Assembly: GCF_029867415.1 (NCBI RefSeq)
Contig: NW_026705306.1
Span: forward strand, 434,001 to 498,000
DNA: 64,000 nucleotides
Origin: Vicia villosa
Lineage: Eukaryota; Streptophyta; Magnoliopsida; Fabales; Fabaceae
Direction: 5' to 3'
In this document: positions 11,640 through 23,389 of the stretch, one piece after another
How positions within the stretch are numbered: position 1 is the first letter of the stretch
How the letters are laid out: each line of letters begins with the position of its first letter
The notes under the pieces: generated by a model
Told to the model about the DNA's origin: nothing
The model's input: the letters and a program-made list of their open reading frames with translations, nothing else
The model's database searches: none
Position numbers and translations under genes: made by a program

Positions 11640-13080
11640 TTGCTTCCACGCGTCTTCATTATATGGATAAGACCAACAAGCAGTTACTCAATCTGATTTT
11701 GTTGTTTCGCTCTAACTGTTGGTGTCGACCATCAACTTTGTTGAGTCCTTGAGGATGCTATCCTTCACTATCTGAAAAATATTCGAAGTCCCAAATCTTA
11801 GGGTAACATGGCTATTTCGATACGAAAATCCAAAACCATTCATGTCGAAAACATTATCAAACATCATCATTTCATTAAGTATTTCCTCGGCTTCTTTCCC
11901 TTCTGTTGAGCTTATGATGTCGCAAATTCCACGCCAACATGTTCCCCCGAGAAAGGCTTATCCATATAAACTAATACCCAACATACACACCTACCATAAA
12001 ATAAGAGGTTATTAACTACTATCTGACTTGAACGTCTACCTTAAAGGTCAAAAATGTGTATGAGTTATTACCCTCGCTACTATAAATATGGAACTCAACA
12101 TAAATCATAATCACGTACTAATGAGTCAAAATACTAAACACCTTGAATTCAGACCATATCATATTATCATATACTTAAATACTTTAGGATCTAGTTTATT
12201 GCATTATGTTAGTAAAGCTCATCATTCATATAACAAGAATATTTGGTGTCGACTGTGGGTCTGACTAAAAATAGATCCTTAACCACATAACAATTAAGAA
12301 GATGTTGTAATTTGTACCCTCGCCTAAAGAGAATGTCGTAACTAAAGACCGTACCCCTATGGGAGAATTACGACGTCAAAACTAGACCTTGCAGACCTTA
12401 ATTCAAGAGATTCAACATGATAAAGTCACATAGAAGGACATGGACGAAGAACAAGCTCTAAAGAACTCCAAACATCCTCACTTGGAGACCTTTGTTGAAA
12501 AAAGGGACCCCCAAGAACACTTGGTTGCTATCAACACTCAAATAGTCATAATTGGAGCAACAGAGTCATTGAAGTGTACGCTTCTGTCAGGAACATGAAA
12601 GGATGATGAACTTTACTAGTATATGAATTTCTCGCCAGAACTTCATTACAGAATACAGTGAATTTTTTCTTAAAAATCAATTCATCAAGTGTTAAGAAAT
12701 AACTAAATGTGATTGTAGCAAGGCTATTCAACATTTGTCAAGGCCACTCCAAGATCATGGAATATCACCTTAATCATTTCAACAAAACCACTATAAGGGT
12801 CGTCAACCCAGATTAGGGGATGTCCGAACGAGCATTCCAAAATAAATTGAAGGTTAAAAACTTTAACAAATCTCTAGATTAAAAACCATCCATTGGCATG
12901 TAGTAATTCAAGAAGTGTGTTGAATTCTACATCATGGTTTAAGAGCAGTTTGGAGAAGAGAATTATAAATTCCAAATAAATGACCTTAGAACATAAATAA
13001 AACTATTCACCATGGCTATAAGATAATCAACACCAAGACAGACGAAACTAGTAATTTGATGATAGAATAAAGTATCAATT
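11640..13080 (+). pseudogene. decayed Ty3-gypsy 5' LTR, PBS and gag
   Basis: A TATAAATATGGA element near 12080 and a primer-site-like TTGGTGTCGACTGTGGG at about 12241-12257 mark the end of an LTR. Behind it, the plus strand encodes a broken gag: DPQEHLVAINTQ at about 12500-12540, LKCTLLSGT near 12570, and further pieces to about 12960. These match the start of the retrotransposon gag domain of plant gypsy elements. Stops and frameshifts are numerous. The LTR start is not defined. Confidence 0.65.
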
Positions 13081-13129
13081 TGATACACACCATAATTGCA
13101 CATTTATATCACATTGTAAAACGATCAAT

Positions 13130-13885
13130 CCCATTGAGACTTTGTTGAGTACTAATATACTCAGTGTGATGATTAGTTGAACAATTAAGCTTGACAATTG
13201 GTTAGATTTATAATGATAATGACAAAGCCTTAGGATATAGGCTTCTCATAAGATACTTGTGCAATACCAGACCTGACATATGTTATGCAGTTTAAATAGT
13301 GAGTAGGTTTATGAGTAAACCAAAGTGGTCATATTACCAAACTATAGTCAGGATACTTAAGTATGTTAAGGTGACTGTAAAGCATGGAATTTTGTTTCCA
13401 TCTAGAGTATCAGTATCTGATGTTATTGAACTGATATGCTATTCAGACTCTGATTGATGTGAAGACAAATTTGGCAGAAGAAGCACTACATGTTATATGT
13501 TTATGTATCTAGGTGCTCATATTTCTTCATGTTTCAAGAAGCAACCAGTGGTTGCACTGTCAACTTGTGAAGCTGAGTATATAGTTGGTGCTTTATTAGC
13601 TTGTCAAGCTATTTGCTGCAGAAACTGAAGTTCAAGGTGAGCAAACTAGCCAAACTGATGATTAATAACAAGTCAACAATAAATCTTGCCAAGAACCCAT
13701 TGCTGCACGAGAGAAGCAAGCATATAGATACAGAGTTCCATTTCCCGCGCAATCAAGTTCAAAATGGAATGATAAAAGTTGTTCACTGTAGCACTCATAA
13801 GCAACTTGCAGATAGGCTAATTAAGACGATCAAAACTGAACACTTCATCAATTTGATGGATAAAATTTGTGTTATTGATTTTTAA
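13130..13885 (+). pseudogene. decayed Ty1-copia pol 3' end (RNase H)
   Basis: The plus strand carries the C-terminal third of copia pol: MSKPKWSYYQTIVRIL at about 13311-13360, CYSDSD and RRSTTCYMFMYLG at 13436-13515, PVVALSTCEAEYIVGALLACQA at 13548-13613, then a frameshift into a 95-codon open stretch ending in the usual KTEHFINL tail. The RNase H catalytic environment is recognisable but broken by stops. A partial LTR (13911 onward, TGTTGAAATG start) follows. Confidence 0.82.
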
Positions 13886-14160
13886 ACTTGAATATGGATT
13901 AAGGTATGATGTTGAAATGTATTCCAAATTTAAGACAACTTTAATTTCATTTGTATTAAAGTTTAGTTTGCATTTGAATTTAATTTGGCTAGCATTTACA
14001 TTTGGGTGATAGTTGCATTTGTAACAGAATTCATTTTTTACATTTTGAGATAAAAAATTAGTTACAATTTCCATCTCTTTCTCCCTCTTCTTTCATCTTG
14101 ATCTTGTACTTCAATGAAGATTTTTCAATGTGTTGGAGTAAAATGATTACCATGTATTTA
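13886..14160 (+). mobile_element. partial copia 3' LTR
   Basis: AT-rich non-coding DNA directly follows the copia RNase H stop codon. A likely LTR start (TGTTGAAATG) lies at 13911 behind a short purine stretch. The right end is not found and there is no partner LTR in the window. Confidence 0.5.
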
Positions 14161-14204
14161 ATATTTATTTAAAACTTGTTTAAATGATTAGATTAGTAAA
14201 AAGA

Positions 14205-14505
14205 CGTTTAGGGGCATATGCCAAATCCCGTTATTTTGACTTTGGATTAATTAATAAATTTGGTGAATATTAAACTTTATATATTTAAATGATATTTTAG
14301 AGGCCACATGTTGATTATTCATTAACTACTGAAATGCTCGGAATGGATTCATCACACAAAAACATGTTACGGGCATATGCCAAATCCTGTTTAATTAGTT
14401 TGACTTTGGATTAATTAATAAATTTGGTGAATATTAAACTTTTATATTTAAATTAAATTATTAGAAGCCACATGCGATTATTCATTAACTACTGAAATGC
14501 CCAAA
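14205..14505. repeat. direct repeat, two ~140-bp units
   Basis: Two units (about 14211-14336 and 14369-14503) share GGGCATATGCCAAATCC, TTTGACTTTGGATTAATTAA, and GATTATTCATTAACTACTG. They differ by small indels. It looks like an imperfect tandem duplication of unknown origin. Confidence 0.75.
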
Positions 14506-14835
14506 AGCCAGCGAGATAGTAGTGAAAGTTGAGAGGGACTCGGGGAGCTTGGTGGGGCAAAGTGTCTGGTTCGGTTTCAACGTGTCATTAGCAGCCTACA
14601 ATAGGGGAGAAGATTTGCTAACTTTAGCTAATGATGCCTTTGTATCTTTGATGTATTTCTAAGACAAATGAATAATTAAAATAATACATATTTTATTGTG
14701 AGAGAAAAATGGTTAGAGAGAAAAGCATAGTAGTAAACTTCGAAGGTAGTTAATCCTTGGCCGACAAAATGTATGAAGAAAACTCAAAAGTAATTTAATG
14801 TGAAAATTGGTAACCAACCAACACCTTTACACAAA
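14506..14835. other. gene-free stretch
   Basis: I see no open frame or repeat structure here apart from AT-rich DNA between the direct repeat and the Argonaute fragment. Confidence 0.4.
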
Positions 14836-15110
14836 TTATATATCAGTCTCGGCATAGTACACTGGAGGGACTAAAGATACAGGTTTTGTGCACCTTGCAA
14901 AGGTAAAGCATAGATTATATATCAGTTTCTGCAAATCATCAGAACTAAACTTGTTCTCATCCCACAACACATGGTAGTGTGTTGGTTTGCTTGTACCTAG
15001 GCTTCCATTGTGGCTACAAAGGTAAAAATCAAATTCAAAAGGATTTACCACATCTGTGTCTACAACAGTTCCAGGGAACACGTTCCCATTCCTCTGCAGA
15101 GCTTGTGTCC
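14836..15110 (-). pseudogene. Argonaute (AGO2-like) PIWI-domain fragment
   Basis: The minus strand encodes about 85 residues of the C-terminal half of an Argonaute PIWI domain. [34 protein letters not shown] and [19 protein letters not shown] occur in the order found in plant AGO proteins. The [14 protein letters not shown] block is closest to the AGO2/AGO3 clade as I remember it. The histidine of the THYHVL motif, part of the slicer active site, is present. The aspartates encoded further upstream, and the N-terminal, PAZ and MID domains, are absent. The frame ends prematurely after YYA. Upstream DNA is unrelated, so this is a gene fragment. Confidence 0.8.
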
Positions 15111-15331
15111 CCTGACATTACACTACCATAGGAATTCATAACTACTGGTAATAAGGAAAATAGAACCTCCATGCATCTCTCAACATGTGATATATGGCTG
15201 GAAGTGTCCACATAAACGTCATTTAGGCACCCATAGATATGAACCTTGGCCTCATATCTCATACAACGCCTAATTATTGCCCCCCCAATCCATACATTGC
15301 AGTATACACGTTCACAAAACCAGACTGCCAT
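15111..15331 (-). other. unidentified exon-like segment joined to the AGO fragment
   Basis: An open minus-strand stretch includes GAIIRRCMRYEA. The same block, with about 68 nearly identical bases, recurs at 63684-63751, where it continues into ADVTDSFSTDSVCKK. The two copies diverge on both sides, so it looks like an exon or fragment of a host gene that was moved or duplicated. I do not recognise the family. Confidence 0.4.
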
Positions 15332-15920
15332 TCAAGATTCATCAAAAGGCAGTCACCAAAATACAATCCATCATCATCATCATGTTACCAGACCTGCACT
15401 CATCACAAACAATACATCATCAATATGCTGCAGCAGTATAAAAACAGATCCAACAGTCACTATTAGCCAAAGGCATGTTCATGTACACAACAAATTGAAA
15501 GCTATCAAGACACATCAGTTCAACATGTACACTACATACATACATATCTCAAGCATACAATGTCATCGCCATAAAAACCAATGCACCAATAGTGTCATCT
15601 CCATACGATGTCATTTGACAAAGCTCTTAAGTAGTTGATAACTGATACTACAAAAATACATACGGAAACAAATCCTATCATGTAGAATAAAATGATGGAA
15701 CTCATAATTTAGATTAAGCCATGAAACCTGTACACACCAAGATAACTATAACTAAGTTGGATCGTGTAAAAAAAATCAAAAGAGCAAAATATTATATATA
15801 TAATTGTAAAGTAGGAGCACATTCATTAAAAAAAACACAATCAGTTTGCAAATCCCAAACAAGATCATATCACCATAGGCTTATATACCTTTCAAGTGAA
15901 AACTACAAGAAGAAGAAAAC
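15332..15920. other. gene-free stretch 3' of F-box gene
   Basis: This is low-complexity A/C-rich plus-strand DNA with short open frames lacking domain similarity. It lies downstream of the F-box gene and probably contains its 3' UTR and poly(A) region. Confidence 0.4.
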
Positions 15921-17981
15921 CTAGTTACATTGATCCTCCGACGAAAGAAGGCTTTCCTTGTAAAGACCACCAATATTATAATTTGTCTTTCCACCAGTAA
16001 TACCAACCTCCTCAATAATTTGGGTGCTCAAATCAACATAGGCGATTTCATGATCTTTTTTTCTAATGAAAAGATGTCCCATCTTCCCAAATCCAAGTGG
16101 TGGCCATTGGATGGAAGGTGAGGGGCCATAAGTATATAGTTTGATCCATGATTCACTCACACCGAGTTCACCCAGAATAGATATGTGAAAAACAACATCG
16201 TCGTGATGATTGGATAGTAAAGCAATAGATCCATTTAACACTGTCAAGCATAGAAGATCAGCGTATGGAGCATAAGGTTGTTCCCCGACGGGTGTTGTAA
16301 AGAACACCTCACGACTCAAGTCAAATGACAAGACGGTCATAGCCCTTCGATGGTTGATACATTCCGAAACCAACCAATGACACGCTCCATCCAGATAAAC
16401 TTCGTGACCAGAAAATGCCCTAGAATAAAAATAACCCCAATGAGACAGATCATTGTCCATGTCGATCATTCTCCAAGAATTACTTTTTAAACTATATATC
16501 TCAAAAAAACTTGTTGTAAGCCGAGAAGAGCGAGCGGAAACAAATGATACATACTGAACGACCTTAAAGTCATGTCTAAGTTGGTCATAACCAAACCCGT
16601 GAAAAATAGGTTCGAGACTGAGGGTGTCGAAACTAGGGTGTTTTGGTGTAAGTTCAGTGGGGCTAGAAGGAATGCCCATGAATTCGTCGGTAAGGGGATT
16701 CCATAATACATATTGGGGCGTCTTCATAGCTAGATAATGTTGGCCGAGACAAAAAAAGCCGTTAACACTTGTGGAGCCGAGAATACAAGTATATTTGCCA
16801 GACCGTTGAAGTGGAGATGGCAAATTTAGTTTGAGTCTATTTTCGACCAAATGAAATTCAGAGTGGATAAAACCATGATCAAGCCGATGACTTGTGAGAA
16901 TAAATGAATGATAATCATCGTAGGAACCATGACGAGATATGAAATGTTCTCTGTACATTGTCATGAAATCAGTGTTTTCAAATAAAACGGACCATGATTT
17001 GCGTACGCATCCAAAGCGCTTCAATGACTTTATGGGGAGTTTTGAAAGAATAGAGAAAGCAAATTTATCGGGAATAGAGTTTCTGCTAACCTTTGATTTG
17101 GAGGACGGAGGAATATAGTTTTTGCTGACCTTTGCCACAGACTTTGATTCAGAGGACTCGGAACCAAAGCTACCAAAGATAAACTTTGATTCAGGTGATT
17201 TTGATTCAGAGGACGGGGAACCAAAGCTACCAAAGATGAACTTTGATTCAGATGATTTTGATTCAGAGGACCCGGAACCAAAGCTTAACTTTCTTAACTT
17301 TGATTCAGATGATTTTGATTCAGAGGACCCGGAACCAAAGCTTGACTTTGAGCTACGAAAGCTTAAAGTTGATTCAGATGATTTGGATTCAGAGGACTGG
17401 GAACCAAAGCTTAACTTTGAGTTACGAAAGCTTAACTTTGATTCAGATGATTTGAATTCAGAGCTACGAAAGTTTAACTTTGATTTAGATGATTTGGTTG
17501 TAGAGCTACGAAAGTTTAACTTTGATTCAGAGGACTGGGAACCAAAGCTACCAAAGCATAACTTTGATTCAGATGATTTCGATTCAGAGGACTCGGAATC
17601 AAAGCTACCAAAGCTGAACTTTGATTCAGATGAATTTGATTCGGATGAATTTGATTCAGATGAATTGTATAGTTGTATATAGTTTATAAGCAACGGACCA
17701 GGGTGGGAGACGGTGGGATCCATGTAGAACGATAGTGGATTCTTCTTTCTGGTATCCTTTTCTTCATTTACCACAAATACATCCATCTTTGATTCAGAGG
17801 TCGGATCAGGAGCAGGGTGGTAGACGTGGGTGGTTGTGTAGAACGATAGTGGGATAGAATTTTTGCTGACCTTACGAATCGGACCAGGGTGGTTGACGGC
17901 GGAATCCATGTAGAATGATATTGGAATATATCTTCTGCTAACCTTCTGATCATCGTGGGACACGGTGGCGGAATCCATCAT
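15921..17981 (-). CDS. F-box protein with Ser-rich repetitive N-terminus
   Basis: The single exon encodes 686 residues. Residues ~1-85 hold three copies of a short motif (IPISFYMDSAVNHPGP and two variants). Residues ~95-290 are low-complexity repeats of SESKSSESKLSFGS type, about 20-23 residues each. An F-box follows at ~298-345 (IPDKFAFSILSKLPIKSLKR, then FGCVRKSWSVLFE). The C-terminal part resembles the F-box-associated (FBA_1) beta-propeller-like domain (YVLWNPLTDEF, FHGFGYD, DFKVVQYV, WRMIDMDND, GACHWLV, VLSFDLSREVF). F-box proteins of this class are substrate receptors of SCF ubiquitin ligases; the target is unknown. Usual family length is ~370-420 residues, so the first ~290 residues are an addition. 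Both tandem ATGs at the start are plausible. Confidence 0.85.
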   Translation of the reverse strand: MMDSATVSHDDQKVSRRYIPISFYMDSAVNHPGPIRKVSKNSIPLSFYTTTHVYHPAPDPTSESKMDVFVVNEEKDTRKKNPLSFYMDPTVSHPGPLLINYIQLYNSSESNSSESNSSESKFSFGSFDSESSESKSSESKLCFGSFGSQSSESKLNFRSSTTKSSKSKLNFRSSEFKSSESKLSFRNSKLSFGSQSSESKSSESTLSFRSSKSSFGSGSSESKSSESKLRKLSFGSGSSESKSSESKFIFGSFGSPSSESKSPESKFIFGSFGSESSESKSVAKVSKNYIPPSSKSKVSRNSIPDKFAFSILSKLPIKSLKRFGCVRKSWSVLFENTDFMTMYREHFISRHGSYDDYHSFILTSHRLDHGFIHSEFHLVENRLKLNLPSPLQRSGKYTCILGSTSVNGFFCLGQHYLAMKTPQYVLWNPLTDEFMGIPSSPTELTPKHPSFDTLSLEPIFHGFGYDQLRHDFKVVQYVSFVSARSSRLTTSFFEIYSLKSNSWRMIDMDNDLSHWGYFYSRAFSGHEVYLDGACHWLVSECINHRRAMTVLSFDLSREVFFTTPVGEQPYAPYADLLCLTVLNGSIALLSNHHDDVVFHISILGELGVSESWIKLYTYGPSPSIQWPPLGFGKMGHLFIRKKDHEIAYVDLSTQIIEEVGITGGKTNYNIGGLYKESLLSSEDQCN

Positions 17982-18093
17982 ATCTTCTTCTGCCGGTGGT
18001 GATGACTACTGCCTCTGCTTTATTTTCTCTAGGTTAGGATTGGGGGCGCCTAAACTTATTTGTTTTTCTTACCCACCACCGTCCATTCTTATC

Positions 18094-18101
18094 TATTTAT
18101 A
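18094..18101 (-). promoter_or_regulatory. TATA box of F-box gene
   Basis: TATAAATA on the minus strand lies about 113 bases before the F-box ATG, a usual distance for a plant promoter with a short leader. Confidence 0.55.
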
Positions 18102-18151
18102 ACCAACTATTTTATTTATTTTTACATGCAATCTAGTATTTCCAATCTTTT

Positions 18152-18153
<2 letters not shown>

Positions 18154-18202
<49 letters not shown>
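18154..18202. repeat. (TA)n microsatellite
   Basis: About 49 bases of alternating TA follow the F-box promoter region. Confidence 0.95.
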
Positions 18203-18207
<5 letters not shown>

Positions 18208-18602
18208 TAATTTTATTTATTTATTTTTAGATAGAATATATTTGGATTATATATGAACCAAATACATTTATTATCTAATGCATCTAAAAATAAACTTTCT
18301 CTTAACAAATAAATTTATTTGATTTGTTAATTAATTTTGCTCAAAATTTTTTAAAAATTAGCTTGGTTGAGAATATTAAATACTAAGATCAATTATTATT
18401 ATTGGATGATATCCCAAATGAATTTTCTCCAAATAAATTTATTACAATTTCAATCTCTGCTATTTTCTCCCTTGTTCTCCTTTCTTCCTTTATGTAATGT
18501 GTTTTCTCTCCTAACATGTTTTCTGTGACAGTCTTGTTGGATCGTCTTCTTCAACTTTCAGCCTTGTGTCATTTTTGGTCTCGTTCCACTTTTTGATATA
18601 TA

Positions 18603-19284
18603 TAAGGGATAGAGTAAGACATGTATACTAGAAACGAATAATTTATAGGTCTAGATCGCCAAAGTGATTTTTCTTAGACAACATAACCCAATTCGCCAAA
18701 GTGATTTTTTCTTTAAAGGCTCCTTGGTGGGTTTCTCGAGCAAACAAGTACAAGTTAGAGGATATATCTCCATCAAAACCACTTTTGGAGTAGGCAATAA
18801 CGCTTACACCATCAAAGTCAAATACCTAATGATAAACGCTCCTTCCTTATACAACATAATCATCAGACACCCTGCATTCAAAAATTTTGATGTCGTACTG
18901 TCCATGTTTTACTGACCATGAAATACGCCTTAGACAACGAGCAAGTAGGATTCGTCAAGGGAGATCAAAAGGTGACCAAAAATGTTGTCAAGATAACCTC
19001 TGAATAGAGAAGGCGACAATGGCAACCAACTACGAAGACTAGATGTCCATAACTTCAACTTTATGGACCTGGACTCAAAGGAAAAGTACTTAAAGATAGA
19101 TTAATCCTTACAGGAGGCCTTAAAGAAGTTTAAATCGGCTTTAAGAATTTCATAACTATAAAATTGGACACCTCCCTAACAAAATATTGTTTTGAATTAT
19201 TCAATGCAAATAGTCATAAACAATTTTTTTACAGTATATCATACTTTGAAAAATCCAAATCAGCATGTTGAAAAACGTATACTT
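18603..19284 (+). pseudogene. Ty3-gypsy protease-region fragment, copy B of duplicated segment
   Basis: This is the direct paralog of 5443-5846 plus 7009-7275. It encodes GSLVGFSSKQVQVRGY, KTTFG and then YNIIIRHPAF, the region after the protease active site of gypsy gag-pro, followed by stops. The GAAGG at about 19011 is uninterrupted, giving the empty site for the solo LTR of copy A. Confidence 0.78.
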
Positions 19285-19798
19285 TGTTAAGAAGTGTGGT
19301 TAGGCCTAACTCAACCCTACAAAACCGGCTTGTAGGGTGAGGATTGCCCCCCACTTATAAGGACATGTTCAGGCCATATATTGTCCGATGTGGGACTCTT
19401 AACACACCCCCTCACGCCCAGGACTAGACAACTGGAGCGTGGAAGTAAATGGTGGGTGGTCCGATAGCGGAAACCATAGAAGGTGGCCCACCGGATCTTA
19501 AACGAGGCTCTGATACCATATAACAGTAAGAAGGAATGATAATTCTTTGTTATATTTCATGAGTGAAGAGAGTACAATTATATACAGATGTGAGTTGCTA
19601 ATATCATGGGCTAACCGATCCTAAAATCATGCAGAATTATTTATGCATTTAATACAAATCTCCAACGTTAGAAAACATATCACCTAACATTTGCACATCT
19701 ATAATTAAGAGCTATATCTACACAATTATGAGTATAATTAAGAGCTATATCTACACAATTATGAGTAGTTGACTGATCCACAAATCATGGTGATTCTA
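19285..19798 (-). mobile_element. LTR-retrotransposon ends (TRIM-like), minus orientation
   Basis: Absent from copy A and bordered by TATACTT (19278-19284, 19799-19805). On the minus strand a primer-site sequence TGGTATCAGAGC (complement of 19507-19518, the initiator-Met type used by many plant elements) precedes about 100 bases. These are followed by a G-rich polypurine stretch and a 119-bp LTR-like unit (19285-19403) with TGTTAAGA/TCTTAACA ends. There is no coding region. The sequence left of the primer site does not match the 119-bp unit, so it may be a composite or rearranged element. A 33-bp tandem duplication lies at about 19702-19767. Confidence 0.6.
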
Positions 19799-20220
19799 TA
19801 TACTTTAACTTATATTCACCGCAATTGTCCAAGCCTAAAGTTAAGATATACTCCTATTTCCTCGCCCACAAAGGCATAAACTACTACTTCCCTCTGGGCT
19901 CTGTCCCAAAATAGTTGTCACATTTAGAAGAAAAAAATTGTCCCAAAATACTTGTCCCTTTATATTATCAGTGCAATTTTATATTTAATCTTTCAATTGT
20001 ACCTTCTAATAAATATTCTGAATTTATTATTTTCTCACTTAACATTAATGCTAATTTAACTACACTAATAATTAATCAGGATAATTTGATAAAGTCACTA
20101 TTCTCTCTTTCATTTATTAGCGGTTTTTAATGTGTGTGAAATATTCAATTGCGACAAATAATATAGGAGAGGAAGTATCTTTTATTCCAAAAATCAGAGT
20201 AATATTTTTGTATATATGCA
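19799..20220. other. spacer of duplicated segment (copy B)
   Basis: Collinear with 7280-7460 and 7653-7840 of copy A. It lacks the 182-bp MITE. AT-rich, no gene. Confidence 0.6.
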
Positions 20221-20635
20221 TCTATTATTATCTATTATTAATATATAAAAGCAAAAGTACCTGGAAATTCCACTTAAAGCCCTCTGATAAATGTACTAAA
20301 ACCTTTCTTATTCCATGGATAGAAATGACTTTTTGCAAAATAACTCAATATTATTGATTTGACATTTATTACTGCTGATGTGTCGCTCCCTTAATTTTTG
20401 TTGCTATTTTATATTTATTTTTATTTGTTGTTATTAAGTTATTTATTTACACAAATTACAAAAACCCTAATAGCTACTATTAAATGCATAGAGTTATTCC
20501 ATAATTTAAATGATGAGTTTTATGTTTTTGAAAATCCAAAGCCTCCACTAACAAAAAAAAATACAATTACTCCCGCCCTTTCATATTTCTATACAGATTG
20601 TTGGTTATATATTTACTCAATCAATGGAATTCACT

Positions 20636-20860
20636 CTTCAATTTATCTTTGAGGTTTTCAAATTTTTCTCCATATCTGTTTTGCTGCAAGTACAATTTTA
20701 ATTTGCATATTTGTTTTTGTGTTTTTTTTTTGTTTTATCTTTTTCAGGTTTTCAAATTCTTCTTCAATTTATCTTTTTGAGGTTTTCACATTCTTCTCCA
20801 TATCTGTTTTGCTGCAAGTACGATTTTAATTTGCATATTTGTTTTGGTGTCTTTTTTTAT
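20636..20860. repeat. tandem duplication inside Helitron
   Basis: Two copies about 135-140 bp apart share CTCCATATCTGTTTTGCTGC followed by AAGTACRATTTTAATTTGCA. They are T-rich and non-coding. Confidence 0.8.
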
Positions 20861-22114
20861 TTCGATTTTAATTTGCCAAATCAAGTGAAATCTGTTTTGT
20901 TTTTGCAACCTTTTAATCACTGGCATGTCCAATCGATTCTGTGAAAGACATCAATGAGTGTGTAAGCATATATGGTCTGCAATAAGTTTTTTCTGATTTT
21001 TTTATTTGTGTAATTTTGTTTTGATGGGTAGTTCATTGTACTAAAACATTACTTCATGGTACTAAGTTTGATTTTAGCATAGATATGAGAATTCCTTTTA
21101 ACTTCAATCATGGGAAGGTGAGGTGATTGAGGGCATTGGAACAATGAAATTTTAATTCTTTTAGTTGAATTTTAATAGAACATCTCAAATGAAACCTAAA
21201 ATGTAGGCTGGAGTACAAACTTAAAAACAGTTTTTATTTTGAATTCTATTTTATGTCTTATAATTTTAATTGGATCTGATTTTTTGTAATTCTAGATGAT
21301 TGAGGTGAGAAGGTTACTATGAGTAGGAAAATTATCAGAAATTGCAGTTTGTCCACAATCTGTTGTTTCATATATCTTTTATTGTCCACAATCTGTCTTC
21401 TATTAGGGACAAAAAAAAATTTGTTGTCCACAATCAGCAGTTTCATTTCTTCTACGAAAATTGTGGTTTGTTCATTAAAATGTTTGTGTGAATGTTATGT
21501 TTCGTAGCAATGTATATAATACGATTGTTTTTTTTATAGAATATTTGGTTCGTGATTATTATCTTAATAACATTTTGAGGATTTTGAAATTATAATTTTT
21601 TGATTTTTTTTGCATTTAGTTGTTGATGAGAAGTAAGATTCATTCTCAAACACTAACGTGGAAGAGGGTTTGTATTACCACCACAAGCAAACTAAAACAA
21701 ACTCAAACTTAAAGTGGCTATCTTCTTGCATCTATTCCTATTCTCTTAGTGTAGCCAACAAAGACTAATAAATTTAGTTGATTTATTTTATTTTATTTTT
21801 TATCATTAAATATCATAAGAGTCATTAATGAATTGAGGTAATAATAAATAAATAAAATAAAAATTATTAAATATATTTATAATGACTATTAATTTAAAAA
21901 TATATAGTTTATCTAAATAGTAGTATCATAATATAACTTTTTTGAGACAAATAAGTAGTAAAATAATATAATTTTGTCATATTATTTGAATGAATTCAAA
22001 CTTTACCAATATAGTACTCTTTTGTCTTTTGTTTTTTTAAAGTACTTCTAAGCCTCATAAAAATAAATAGATTCTCTAACAATATAGAAAATCAACGATA
22101 TTACGTCTAATACG

Positions 22115-22375
22115 TCCAATACATATTTTTTGTATTTAATATTTGAATGTTTTCAATTATCGTGTTTACAAATTAAAATCTTACGATTAAATAATATATT
22201 AATTTAATTTTAAAATCTTTAAATTATTGGGTTTAATCATAAAAAATGTTATTTAATATTTGAATGTTTCAAATTATTGTGTTTACTAAATAAATATTAC
22301 AATTAAATAATACATTAATTTAATTTTAAAATCTTAAAATCTTTAAATTATTGGGTTTAATTGTAAAAAATGTTG
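22115..22375. repeat. tandem duplication inside Helitron
   Basis: Two ~120-bp units share ATTATTGGGTTTAATYRTAA and TATTTGAATGTTTYAAATTA-like blocks. Confidence 0.78.
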
Positions 22376-23389
22376 ATAGTAAATTTTAAAATTTATTTCT
22401 TAAATTGGAAAATATATGGAATATTTAATTAGAAAGAGTATTACCCAACAAAAAATATATTGCAAAACCCCAATCATGATTAATTTTATTATTTATAACA
22501 AATAGTGAAAAATGACACTTCAAATTTGTTAATATAACACTAATTTTAAGGTAAGAATATAAATCTATAAATAAAATAACATAAATAAAATTTTAATAGA
22601 TGACTCAATTATAACTTTTTCAATTTCAAATCTAAAAATTAAACCTAGAATTTTTTTAAAATAATGGAGTTTTAATATCTAATCTGACAATTATAACTAT
22701 ATATTACTCTATCTAATCAAAGAGTTTTATAATTATATTTTACTCTTTATAATTAAAGAATTTTAATAATTTAATTCTTTTTAATAATAAAATTGCAACT
22801 TATATATTGTGTCTCTTTTAAAAAAAATTGTATTAAATCATTATTATTGAATTGAAAACTAAATTATTTTATGATTATTTCACACGTTATTTTTTATGCA
22901 AATCAATTTGTTTATGATGTTTATACATAGACTTTATTACTAAAATAAATATTTCAGTTATTTACTAAATTTTTATTTAAGTTTTTATTTTTAAAATTTA
23001 GTAATACATTAACTATAGTTAAAACTACTATTAAAATGTAATAAATTATATAAAAATTTCAATTTATCAATCAAGATTAGTGTTTTTTTTATGATAAAAC
23101 GGTATCATTTATACTAAAAAAATGTTATAAATGTTTGTATATGATAAAAGAAGATGAGACAAATATAATAGAAACATGCATAAATTTTTTTATGAAAAAT
23201 ATAAATTTATCATTCTTTTTACATTTTTACAATTATATATTATCATTTTATTTAATTAGTACATATAATATAAATTTTTATCACCACATCAAAAGTAAAT
23301 TTACCTCTTTATAAAAACGTATAAAATAAAATACATTAATTCTAATAATTTTAATTATTATAATAATATACATTAATACTTGAAACTTT

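Noticed and set aside
14836..15110. Functional Argonaute gene
   Set aside because: Only part of the PIWI domain is present, with a premature end and no upstream AGO exons within reach.
15246..15638. 130-codon plus-strand His/Thr-rich ORF
   Set aside because: Overlaps the exon-like segment on the other strand and low-complexity CA-rich DNA; no domain.
17122..17682. 186-codon plus-strand acidic repeat ORF (FDSEDxEPKL units)
   Set aside because: It is the antisense of the Ser-rich repeats of the F-box gene; a repeat whose length is a multiple of three keeps several frames open. No independent start context or domain.
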